Assembly: GCF_003369915.1 (NCBI RefSeq)
Contig: NC_046675.1
Coordinates: forward strand, 1-64,000
From: Drosophila miranda
Taxonomy: Eukaryota; Arthropoda; Insecta; Diptera; Drosophilidae
DNA: 64,000 nt
Reading direction: 5' to 3'
This document shows, piece by piece, positions 1-8,525 of this stretch (positions are counted from its first letter, which is position 1; every line of letters begins with the position of its first letter). The position numbers and the translations under genes were made by a program. The notes under the pieces were generated by a model. It searched no databases and had not been told where the DNA came from. It saw only the letters and a program-made list of their open reading frames with translations.

Positions 1-1722
1 ACACCAAAACGACGCCGCGCCCTCATCGACAGTGGGAGTGACGATGAGGGTGAGAGGAAGCAGGCCAGACGACGGGGCCGCCATCACCAGCAGCGGCAGC
101 AGCGACCGCCAATCAAAAGGCCAATGAAGAAGAGGCAAACCATGGAGGAGCTGGAGGCCATTGTCCAGGAGCAGCTGAGGCAGCACGAGCTGCGGCAGCA
201 ACAACAGAGGCAGCAGAAACGGACAACAAATACAGCCAACACCAACACAGTTGCCGATCCTGCCACTCTGCCGCACTCAACACAGCCAACACATGCCCCT
301 GCCCCTGCCCATGCCCCTGCCACTACTATAGATGCAAATAGCCAGACCCACAGCCATCACCAACATCAAAAACAGCCAATACATAGACAATCACCAGCCA
401 TACACATAGACAATACTGACAATATCAATACAAATAATGACACCAACGCAATTACAATTACAAATACACCTGCCACTACCAACACCAACACCACCACCGC
501 CATCACCATCACAAACACCCCTGCCACTACCACCGACGATGACATCCGGCACGGCGAATTCGGGCATCAGCCCAGCCAGGAACGTGGGTTGAGGATCCTC
601 ATCCGAGGACTCTCCCACTCCACGCCGCCGGATTGGATTCGCAGCAGCTTGCTGTATGAGGGGTTCACGGTTCGGTTTGTGAGGGTGATCACCGATCGAT
701 TCGATCGCAGCCGCCAATTCAACCTCTTTGAGGCTGAGATCGCCCCCAAACCGGACCGTGGCCAATACGAGGTGTTAAAGCTGCGACGCCTGGGTGGGAG
801 GCCCGTCACGGTTGAGAGACTTGGAGTCTCCCGTGACCCCGCCCAGTGCCATCGATGTCAGGTGTTTGGCCACACCCGCGCATATTGTAGACGCGCTGCT
901 GTCTGCATGAAATGCGCGGGTGGACATCTGACGACGGAGTGCAGCAAGCCGAGGGCCGCTGCTCCCAAGTGCGCCAACTGCCAAGGCGCCCACATCAGCT
1001 CATACAAAGGATGCCCATCCTACAAGGCAGCCAGGCAGCGACTCGTGGCCCACAGGGTCGCCAGGGAGGAGGAGCGTCGCAACCAGCAGCCACAGCAAAT
1101 CCAACAGCGACAGCAGCAGCCAATAAAACGTAGCCAGCAGCAGCCACATCCACAGCCACTCCATAATCCGCAGCAGCAGCGCCAACACCAACCGGATCGG
1201 CAGCATCGGCAACAGCATCGGTATGGCGACCAACATCCCCAGCCATCGACCAGGGGGCGCCAACACCAGAGGGTCCAGCCGATGCAACCGATCGCGAATG
1301 ATGCCCCGACGCCACGCCAACACCAGCAGCAGCAGCGGCCAGACGTCCAGTGTGATGGCAGCTGCGCTCAAAATCTGCAACTATATGTAGAGCAAATAAA
1401 TGAGTTGGAAAGGAGGATTAACCAGATGGCAGAGCAACTCACCAAATTGGCTGCAGCAAATGGCAAGGGCACAACAGCCATGCCCCCACTCCAAACAACA
1501 GCAGCAGCAGTTCCTGCCCCTCTGCCAATACCTTCATTCGCCGCCAATACAGCAGCAGCCATATCGGATTCAGAGTCCGACATTGACTGCGACGCGTCTG
1601 AATTAGACGATGGCGACGACGACCAATGGACCGACCACGATCCATTCGATGGACTGGGCCAAGTGTGGAGGGCCCAAATCGCCAGCGCACGCGAAAGCAT
1701 GCGATCGGGCGGTGATTGTTGA
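1..1722 (+). CDS. H1 Gag, N-terminus missing
   Basis: The frame is open from base 1, in phase with H3 Gag, so this is the C-terminal 574 codons of a longer Gag; the ATG at 124 is internal. The product is a nucleocapsid-like RNA-binding protein expected to form RNP and, by analogy with HeT-A Gag, to target RNA to chromosome ends. In order it has a low-complexity Asn/Thr/Gln region, a conserved block starting at GLRILIRGLSHSTPPDW (PRE_C2HC-like), three zinc knuckles (CHRC..H..C, CMKC..H..C, CANC..H..C), a long Gln-rich tract from CAG repeats, a short helical segment and an acidic SDSESDIDCDASE tail. There is no endonuclease or RT. Confidence 0.9.
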   Translation, partial: TPKRRRALIDSGSDDEGERKQARRRGRHHQQRQQRPPIKRPMKKRQTMEELEAIVQEQLRQHELRQQQQRQQKRTTNTANTNTVADPATLPHSTQPTHAPAPAHAPATTIDANSQTHSHHQHQKQPIHRQSPAIHIDNTDNINTNNDTNAITITNTPATTNTNTTTAITITNTPATTTDDDIRHGEFGHQPSQERGLRILIRGLSHSTPPDWIRSSLLYEGFTVRFVRVITDRFDRSRQFNLFEAEIAPKPDRGQYEVLKLRRLGGRPVTVERLGVSRDPAQCHRCQVFGHTRAYCRRAAVCMKCAGGHLTTECSKPRAAAPKCANCQGAHISSYKGCPSYKAARQRLVAHRVAREEERRNQQPQQIQQRQQQPIKRSQQQPHPQPLHNPQQQRQHQPDRQHRQQHRYGDQHPQPSTRGRQHQRVQPMQPIANDAPTPRQHQQQQRPDVQCDGSCAQNLQLYVEQINELERRINQMAEQLTKLAAANGKGTTAMPPLQTTAAAVPAPLPIPSFAANTAAAISDSESDIDCDASELDDGDDDQWTDHDPFDGLGQVWRAQIASARESMRSGGDC

Positions 1723-1947
1723 TGCGCCCAATCGTTGATCCAGAGGCCAGCCACTGCAACAAGGAAAAAGACGTCAATACGGACAACAACGAAAAACGGC
1801 CAAAACACACAAAATCCACACTTACCTGCCAATCACCAGACAGAGCTGACCAACAAGAAGCTGCCTCGCCACCAACATCATCAATTTTCTGCCAAAGGGG
1901 CGGAAAAGGAGGCCTCTTCTGATGACGCTGCCGCCTGACCATGGCCG

Positions 1948-1955
1948 TGACGTCA
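1948..1955. promoter_or_regulatory. CRE-like palindrome TGACGTCA in H 3' UTR
   Basis: The perfect palindrome TGACGTCA is found at the same place downstream of gag in all three H copies (1948, 6337, 10967), although flanking bases differ (GCCGTGACGTCACGCC, CCAATGACGTCACGCA). It matches the ATF/CREB consensus. Function is inferred only. Confidence 0.35.
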
Positions 1956-2275
1956 CGCCAATCCGAACCAACAGCTGCCATTTCCAACGACGACGCAGAT
2001 GCTGGCGTCTGTTGCCGCTCCACTGGGTCGTGCCCGTCTCTCATGCCAATTATGTGAGGGCGGGATGGCCTGGTGTTGAGCCGCCGGACGCCAGCAAATC
2101 CTGCAAACGAAGAAGGAGAACCAGGAGAGAGGCTGCCAATAAATACAAATACTCACCTGCAAACGTCTCTCACGCCAACACCAACCAGACAAGGGTCGCT
2201 ACAAATAACATCCAAACGCCAACAAGTACCTGCAAATAAAAACAAATTAAAATCAAAGCCAAAGCAAACACCTCC

Positions 2276-2615
2276 TCAACTGGGTGGCCGGACCAGCAGC
2301 CACTCAAAATTACACCAACAATCTGACGACGAACGTGGCCGAGGAGGCCAGGCCAATCCACCTGACAGCGCATCCTGGGTGGCCGGACCAGCAGCCACTT
2401 GGATGCGGCCAACAATTAAATCGACAACGTATCCTGGTGGCCGGACCAGTTCGCCACTTGGATGCGGCCAATACCACGATACGTTGGCATCACACACCGA
2501 TGCCAATGCCAACGACAATGCAGTTGGGTGGCCGGACCAGTGCCACTCGAGTGCAGCAGCCAACACCATCCAACGACAGATGCAACGTGGGCGGCCGGAC
2601 CAGAGCCGCTCGCCA
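2276..2615 (+). repeat. Array of five CGGACCAG-loop hairpins, H1
   Basis: Five hairpins with loop CGGACCAG plus 1-3 bases: stems 2282-2288/2299-2305, 2377-2383/2394-2400, 2437-2441/2453-2457, 2526-2532/2542-2548 and 2589-2595/2605-2611. The core stem is GTGGC/GCCAC in four and GCGGC/GCCGC in the last, a paired change. Several are extended outwards by GCATCC/GGATGC-type pairing. The same array is in H2 (6666-6997), H3 (11297-11630) and the H fragment (49532-49617). Confidence 0.85.
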
Positions 2616-2717
2616 ACAACACCATCATTGCCCACGATGCACGCCAACACCCACATCCAGCCATCGCCACTAAAGTTCCCAGATGGTGCCACTAATCCTG
2701 CACAGGGGGACAGCAGA

Positions 2718-2770
2718 GCCGGCCGGTATGCGGCGCAATGTTCTGCATTGCGTTTGCCATGCCGGCCGGT
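2718..2770 (+). other. Nested GC-rich hairpin in H 3' UTR
   Basis: The outer stem is GCCGGCCGGTATG (2718-2730) with CATGCCGGCCGGT (2758-2770), 13 pairs including two wobbles. The inner stem is CGCAATG/CATTGCG (2734-2740/2746-2752) around TTCTG. The structure is preserved at 7104-7156, 11737-11789 and 49720-49772. Confidence 0.75.
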
Positions 2771-3082
2771 GCTTTGTTGTAGTTGTCCTCCTGTTAAAAA
2801 TAGACAATGTTTAAGTATGTTTATTGTTGTGTAAATGTATTGTAATTATTGTTTGTTTTACCTGTATATATCTCTGTAGTTTTGTAGTCCTTATTTGTAG
2901 TAATTGTAGATAGATTGTCCTTAGCTGTAATGTAATTTAATTAATTTTAGTTATTTATTTTAGCATATTTACCTTTCCCTCTTCTTCTTCTTTCCCAACT
3001 ATCACCCATTCCCAAATACCTGACAAGTGGTAACGCCATTAATGACCAAAAAAAAATACCACGCCAATTAGTAAAATACCGC

Positions 3083-3143
3083 GCCGATAACACACCAAAA
3101 AGCCAATTCAAATTGCATTTCTCAATGCCGGTGTGTTATCGGC
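3083..3143 (+). other. 14-bp perfect stem in H 3' UTR
   Basis: GCCGATAACACACC (3083-3096) is exactly complementary to 3130-3143 across an A-rich loop of about 33 bases whose sequence and length drift between copies. The stem remains 13-14 bp at 7468-7534, 12105-12168 and 50084-50145. Confidence 0.75.
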
Positions 3144-3307
3144 CGCCAACTTCGGCAATTACGCCCAGCCATTCCCCTTTTCACCCCCACCCATTTCAAA
3201 CCCATAGCAGTTGAGCAGGATCAAAATCCACACTGCCAACCTTCGCCACCCAGCCAAATGCCCCAATAATGCCATTACAACCGCCCACAAGATGCTATGC
3301 GGTCGAC

Positions 3308-3344
3308 TCTTCGGAGCGTCACGCGCCCGGATCGTAAGATCCGG
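3308..3344 (+). other. Tandem UUCG and GNRA tetraloop hairpins
   Basis: CTC-TTCG-GAG is a canonical C(UUCG)G tetraloop, followed closely by CCGGATC-GTAA-GATCCGG at 3327-3344. The second loop is GTAA in H1 and in the H fragment (50329-50346) but GAAA in H2 (7718-7735) and H3 (12369-12386). Both obey the GNRA rule while the 7-bp stem is unchanged, which favours an RNA-level structure. Confidence 0.75.
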
Positions 3345-3654
3345 AAGTTTAAAGTATCCGGGCGGTTATACGGGAGCAGGCATTTATCCCCCCCCTTCCC
3401 ATCCCATCCCCTTGAAACAGAGCAGCCAATACGAACAGCACAAACACATAGAACACTAGCCATTTACCAACGACAACGATAAGACACACAGCCACTAAAT
3501 CAAACGGCCAATTCAAACCTTCCACTGCCTACTTATCGGTGCTGCTGCCCTCGGACTACTTTCATCTCACTCAATATTGGGGTGAGTGAAAGTGGAACCG
3601 GGGGTGAGAGCACCGGTAAATGACGATCGGCGATCGGGTCTCTCGGGTGGGGAG

Positions 3655-3711
3655 TGTGGGAGTTGGCGGACATGTGAGAGTTCCACCATGAACCTCGTCC
3701 GCCACTCTCAT
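3655..3711 (+). other. Long bulged stem near the H 3' end
   Basis: TGGCGGAC (3664-3671) pairs with GTCCGCCA (3697-3704). After a one-base bulge the stem extends by about seven more pairs, two of them wobbles. It is conserved at 8056-8096, 12700-12740 and 50664-50704. It lies in the best conserved part of the 3' UTR, where a HeT-A-type promoter would be expected. Confidence 0.6.
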
Positions 3712-4122
3712 CTCGTCCACCCGCTCGAGAGGTCGCGTTCGTCGGACGTGCTTCAACCATTTTCGTGTCGTGTCGCTTCTGATTGTTCCGTGCAGTGTCG
3801 CCATTTCCGTTTTTTTTTTTTTCTGCTGTGCCCTGTTTTTCTTTTTGTGGTGTCTGTCGTGTGCCGTGCCGTGCTGTGCCGCCCTTCCTTCACCACACCC
3901 ATTACTATCTGTGACAAACTTTTATTCCCGTCTACATCTTACTGTGCCACTAACCAAACATCTCAAACATCACAAACTAAAAGAGAAAACTGTGATAGAC
4001 GAGAATATAGTGAATAAAAGTGCCAATAAATACATTAAACACAAACACACACACACAAGAGACTTTTTAATTGGAAGCAGCAAACAGGCAGCAGATCGCC
4101 AATACACAAACTAACAACAACT

Positions 4123-6111
4123 ATGACGAGAGGAATGGCCAGACGAGGGTCATCCAGACGCCACAGCGACGGCGGCAGAGCGGCCCGCAGAGGCGCCCTA
4201 GCAGCAGCAGCAGCAGCCATCAATACCAACACAAACACCGCCAATAGCAGCAGCAGCAGCAGAGCCCTCGGCGCAGGCGCCAACACCAACGCCCCAGCCA
4301 ATGCACAGCGCCGACGCCACAGCGACCCATCGCGTGAGTACCCAGCCATTGCCATGGCCGATTTATCTACGGCCACAGCCACTCCCCCCTTGAGCCCCAT
4401 CACAAAAACCCCGCCAAACACAAAGGGAAGGGCCGAAAAGACGCCACTTTTCCCGCCTCTCACACTCTCGGACAGTTCGAGAGTAACGGGAGAGGGAGAA
4501 GTCGGAGGAGAGCCGGCAAGCCGACGCGCAGCAGCAGAGCGCCAGAGCGGCCAACGGGCAGCCACACACACACACACGACCGGATCGAACCCGTTGCGTG
4601 TCGAACTTGGTTCGAGTTCGAGCAGCGGGTCGATCCAAGCCATAGCCCAGCCTGCACAATTACCACCAACAACACTAACACCAAAACGACGCCGCGCCCT
4701 CATTGTCAGTGGGAGTGACGATGAGGGTGAGGGTGAGAGGAAGCAGGCCAGACGACGGGGCCGCCATCACCAGCAGCGGCAGCAAACACAACACATACAA
4801 AATACAAACACCAACACCAACACCGTCACCGCCACTCACACCAGCACCCTCGCCAATACCAACACCAACACCTCCACCGCCATCACCATCACAAACACCC
4901 CTGCCACTACCACCGACGATGACATCCGGCACGGCGAATTCGGGCATCAGCCCAGCCAGGAACGTGGGTTGAGGATCCTCATCCGAGGACTCTCCCACTC
5001 CACGCCGCCGGATTGGATTCGCAGCAGCATGCTGTATGAGGGGTTCACGGTTCGGTTTGTGAGGGCGATCACTGATCGATTTGATCGCAGCCGCCAATAC
5101 AACCTCTTCGAGGCTGAGATCGCCCCCAAGCCGGACCGTGGTCAATTCGATGTGTTGAAGCTGCGACGCCTGGGTGGGAGGCCCGTCACGGTTGAGAGAC
5201 TTGGAGTCTCCCGTGACCCCGCCCAGTGCCATCGATGTCAGGTGTTTGGCCACACCCGTGCATATTGTAGACGAGCTGCTGTTTGCATGAAATGCGCGGG
5301 TGGACATCTGACGACGGAGTGCAGCAAGCCGAGGGCCGCTGCTCCCAAGTGCGCCAACTGCCAGGGCCAGCACATCAGTGCCTACAAGGGCTGCCCATCC
5401 TACAAGGCAGCCAGGCAGCGGCTCCTGGCCCACAGGGTCGCCAGGGAGGAGGAGCGTCGCAACCAGCAGCCACAGCCAATACAACAGCGACAGCAGCAAA
5501 TCCAACGTCGCCTGCAGCAGCCACATCCACAGCCACTCCTAAATCCGCAGCAGCAACGCCAACACCAACCGGATCGGCAGCATCGGCAGCAGCATCGGTA
5601 TGGCGACCAACATCCCCAGCCATCGACCAGGGGGCGCCAACACCAGAGGGTCCAGCCGATGCAGCCGATCGCGAATGATGCTCCGGAGCCACGCCAATCC
5701 CAGCTACAGCAGCAACCAGGCGCCCAGTGCGATGGAAGCTGTGCCAATAATCTGAAAAGATATGTGGAAAAAATTAGAGAGCTGGAAGAAAAGCTGGCAG
5801 CAATATCAACGTCTCTGACAAACCTGCTGCAGGCAAGGGACGAGAGCACGGGAGGAGTGCCGCCACTTCAGACAACAACAGCAGCAGCAGCATCCACACA
5901 GCCATCACCACGACCAACCGCAAATACGCACTCTGACGCCGCAGCCATATCGGACTCTGATTCCGATATGGACTGTGAAGCAAATAATGACGATGATGAC
6001 GACGAATGGACCGACCACGATCCATTTGACGATCTGGAGGGTCTGGGCCAAGTGTGGAGGGCCCAAATCGCCAGCGCACGCAAAAGCATGCGCTCGGGCG
6101 GCGCCTATTGA
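4123..6111 (+). CDS. H2 Gag (662 aa)
   Basis: Complete Gag from an ATG that H3 shares (ACAACAACT before ATGACGAGAGG). Layout: an Arg-rich N-terminus, Ala and Ser runs, a Thr/Asn-rich linker, a conserved block from about residue 283 (GLRILIRGLSHSTPPDW), three CCHC knuckles from about residue 368, a Gln/Pro/His-rich tract, a predicted coiled coil (KRYVEKIRELEEKLAAI) and an acidic tail. Compared with H3 it lacks about 90 residues of Gln/Thr-rich sequence before the conserved block, so the low-complexity linker is free to change in length. It acts as the element's RNA-binding structural protein; no enzyme is encoded. Confidence 0.9.
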   Translation: MTRGMARRGSSRRHSDGGRAARRGALAAAAAAINTNTNTANSSSSSRALGAGANTNAPANAQRRRHSDPSREYPAIAMADLSTATATPPLSPITKTPPNTKGRAEKTPLFPPLTLSDSSRVTGEGEVGGEPASRRAAAERQSGQRAATHTHTTGSNPLRVELGSSSSSGSIQAIAQPAQLPPTTLTPKRRRALIVSGSDDEGEGERKQARRRGRHHQQRQQTQHIQNTNTNTNTVTATHTSTLANTNTNTSTAITITNTPATTTDDDIRHGEFGHQPSQERGLRILIRGLSHSTPPDWIRSSMLYEGFTVRFVRAITDRFDRSRQYNLFEAEIAPKPDRGQFDVLKLRRLGGRPVTVERLGVSRDPAQCHRCQVFGHTRAYCRRAAVCMKCAGGHLTTECSKPRAAAPKCANCQGQHISAYKGCPSYKAARQRLLAHRVAREEERRNQQPQPIQQRQQQIQRRLQQPHPQPLLNPQQQRQHQPDRQHRQQHRYGDQHPQPSTRGRQHQRVQPMQPIANDAPEPRQSQLQQQPGAQCDGSCANNLKRYVEKIRELEEKLAAISTSLTNLLQARDESTGGVPPLQTTTAAAASTQPSPRPTANTHSDAAAISDSDSDMDCEANNDDDDDEWTDHDPFDDLEGLGQVWRAQIASARKSMRSGGAY

Positions 6112-8401
6112 TGTGCCCAATCGTCGATCCAGAGGCCAGCCACTGCAACAAAGAAAAAGACGTCAATACGGACAATAAAGAAAGACTGCCAAAACACTCA
6201 ATAATCACACGTACCTGCCAATCACCAGACAGAGCTGCCCCTCAAGAAGCTGCCTCGCCATCAACATAAACAATTTCCTGCCAAATGGGAGGAAAATGAG
6301 GCCCCTATTGATGACGCTGCTACCACACCATCCCAATGACGTCACGCAACTAAAAACCAACAGCTGCCATTCCAACGACGACGCAGATGCTGGCGTCTGT
6401 TGCCGCTCCACTGGGTCGCACCCGTCTCTCATGCCATTTATGTGAGGGCGGGATGGCCTGGTGTTGAGCCGCCGGACGCCAGCAAATCCTGCAAAAGAAG
6501 GCGAATCAGGAGAGAGGCTGCCAATAAACACATATACTCACCTGCAAACGCCTCTCACGCCAACACCAACCAGACAAGGGTCGCCAGCAACAATATCCAA
6601 ACGCCGACAGTACCTGTAAATAAACATAAATTAAAAATCAAACGCCAAAAACAAACACCTCATCTGGATGCCCGGACCAGCAGCCATTAAAGCGCCATTA
6701 AATACTGACGATGAACGTGGCCGGGGAGGCCAGGCCAATCCACCTGACAGCGCATCCTGGGTGGCCGGACCAGTGCCACTCGGATGCGGCCAACAATTAA
6801 ATCGACAACGCATCCTGGTGGCCGGACCAGCAGCCACTTGGATGCGGCCAATAACACAAATCGTTGGCCTCAATCACACGACGCCAATGCCAACACGATG
6901 ACAATGCAGTTGGGTGGCCGGACCAGTGCCACTCGAGTGCAGCAGCCAACACCATCCAACGACAGATGCAACGTGGGCGGCCGGACCAGAGCCGCTCGCC
7001 AACAACGCCATCATTGCCCACGATGCACGCCAACACCCACATCCAGCCATCGCCACTAAAGTTCCCAGATGGTGCCACTGATCCTGCACAGGGGGACAGC
7101 AGAGCCGGCCGGTATGCGGCGCAATGTTCTGCATTGCGTTTGCCATGCCGGCCGGTGCTTTGTTGTAGTTGTCCTCCTGTTAGAAAATAAATGATATTTA
7201 AGTATGTTTATTGTTGTGTAAATGTATTGTAATTATTGTTTGTTTTACCTTGTAAATATCTCTGTAGTTTTGTAGTCCTTATTTGTAGTAATTGTAGATA
7301 GTTTGTCCTTAGCTGTAATGTAATTTAATTAATTTTAGTTATTTATTTTATCATAATTACCTTTCATTCTTCCTCTTCTTTCCCAACTATCTCCCATTCC
7401 CCAATACCTGACAAGTGGTAACGCCATTAATGACCCAAAAATACCACGCCTATTAGAAAAATACCGCGCCGATAACACACCAAAAGCCATTTCAAATTTA
7501 AATTGCATTACTCAATGCCCAGTGTGTTATCGGCCGCCAACTTCGGCAATTACGCCCAGCCATTCCCCTTTTCACCCCCACCCATTTCAAACCCATAGCA
7601 GTTGAGCAGGAATAAAATCCACACTGCCAACCTACGCCACCCAGCCAAAAGCCCCAACAATGCCAATACAACCGCCCACAAGATGCTATGCGGTCGACTC
7701 TTCGGAGCGTCACGCGCCCGGATCGAAAGATCCGGAAGTTGAAAGTATCCGGGCGGTTATACGGGAGCAGGCATCTATCCCCCCCCTTCCCATCCCATCC
7801 CCCTGAAACAGAGCAGCCAATACAAGCAGCACAAACACATAGAACACTAGCCATTTACCAAAGACAACACACACAGCCACTAAATCAAACGGCCAATTCA
7901 AACCTTCCACTGCCTACTTATCGGTGCTGCTGCCCTCGGACTACTTTCATCTCACTCAATATTGGGGTGAGTGAAAGTGGAACCGGGGGTGAGAGCACCG
8001 GTAAATGACGATCGGCGATCGGGCCATTCGAGTGTGGAGGGGAGAGTATGGGAGTTGGCGGACATGTGAGAGTTCCACCATGAACCTCGTCCGCCACTCT
8101 CATCTCGTCCACCCGCTCGAGAGGTCGCGTTCGTCGGACGTGCCAGAACCGTTTCGTGTCGTGTCGCTTCTGATTGTTCCGTGCAGTGCCGCCATTTCCG
8201 TTTTTTCTGTTGTGCCCTGTTTTTTCCTGTGGTGTCTGTTGAGTGCCGTGCCGTGCCGTGCCCCCTGACATGACAAGAGTCCCTTCCCCCCCCCACCGCC
8301 ACTACTACTACCGACAAGCTTTCTTCTCCCCAATAAATAACATTAATGTAAACGCCAACAAATAACATTAATTTACATATATATACACAAACCAACTAGA
8401 G
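6112..8401 (+). other. H2 3' UTR
   Basis: Same order of structures as H1: TGACGTCA at 6337; CGGACCAG hairpins at about 6759-6781, 6818-6837, 6914-6932 and 6977-6995, with a weaker one at 6668-6687; nested GC hairpin 7104-7156; 13-bp stem 7468-7534; GNRA hairpin 7718-7735; bulged stem 8056-8096. The beta terminus carries imperfect direct repeats of GCCAACAAATAACATTAA. Confidence 0.75.
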
Positions 8402-8525
8402 TAAACTGTGTAAAAAGAGAGAAAGTGCCAATAAATGACCCAATACAAACACAAAAAAAAAAAAAAAACAATTAACTGCAATTAATTAAGAAACGGTAAA
8501 GGGACCAACACCAGCAACAACAACT

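Larger units (their letters stand above)
1..3985 (+). mobile_element. H1: HeT-A-like gag-only telomeric retrotransposon, 5' end outside window
   Basis: The element has one gag frame (1-1722) and then about 2.26 kb of 3' UTR without a pol. A gag-only element with a huge 3' UTR in a head-to-tail array is the HeT-A plan. The 3' limit is placed after ACTAAAAGAG at 3985, because H3 and the H fragment at 49512 also end at an AGAG and are then followed by unrelated sequence. Its last 130 bases are of the alpha type, shared with H3 and different from H2. The sequence to the left is missing, so the 5' UTR and the first part of gag are not seen. Confidence 0.85.
1723..3985 (+). other. H1 3' UTR, long and structured
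   Basis: About 2.26 kb with no conserved reading frame; the long frame at 2073-2834 is not preserved in H2 or H3. In order it holds a TGACGTCA site (1948), five CGGACCAG-loop hairpins (2276-2615), a double GC-rich hairpin (2718-2770), an AT-rich TGTAGT-containing stretch (2790-3000), a 14-bp stem (3083-3143), tandem UUCG and GNRA hairpins (3308-3344), a GTGAGTG-rich block and a 15-bp stem (3565-3711), then GTGCC pentamer repeats and the alpha terminus. In D. melanogaster HeT-A the promoter sits in the 3' UTR of the upstream copy; the conserved distal 600 bases are the candidate here. Confidence 0.75.
3986..8401 (+). mobile_element. H2: complete HeT-A-like gag-only retrotransposon, beta 3' end
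   Basis: A full unit of 4.4 kb. The 5' UTR of 137 bases starts with AAAACTGTG just after the AGAG end of H1; gag is at 4123-6111 and the 3' UTR at 6112-8401. The 3' end CCAACTAGAG is followed by TAAACTGTG, the matching 5' start of H3. The last 130 bases (from the GTGCC repeats on) are unrelated to those of H1 and H3 and match the H fragment at 49512. A (CA)n-rich stretch lies at 4038-4053. Confidence 0.85.

Noticed and set aside
1915..1925. CTGATGA in the H1 3' UTR as a hammerhead ribozyme core
   Set aside because: H2 has ATTGATGA and H3 TTTGATGA at the same place, and no matching GAAA strand or flanking stems were found.
2073..2834. A 253-codon frame in the H1 3' UTR
   Set aside because: It runs through the hairpin array and is not preserved in H2 or H3.
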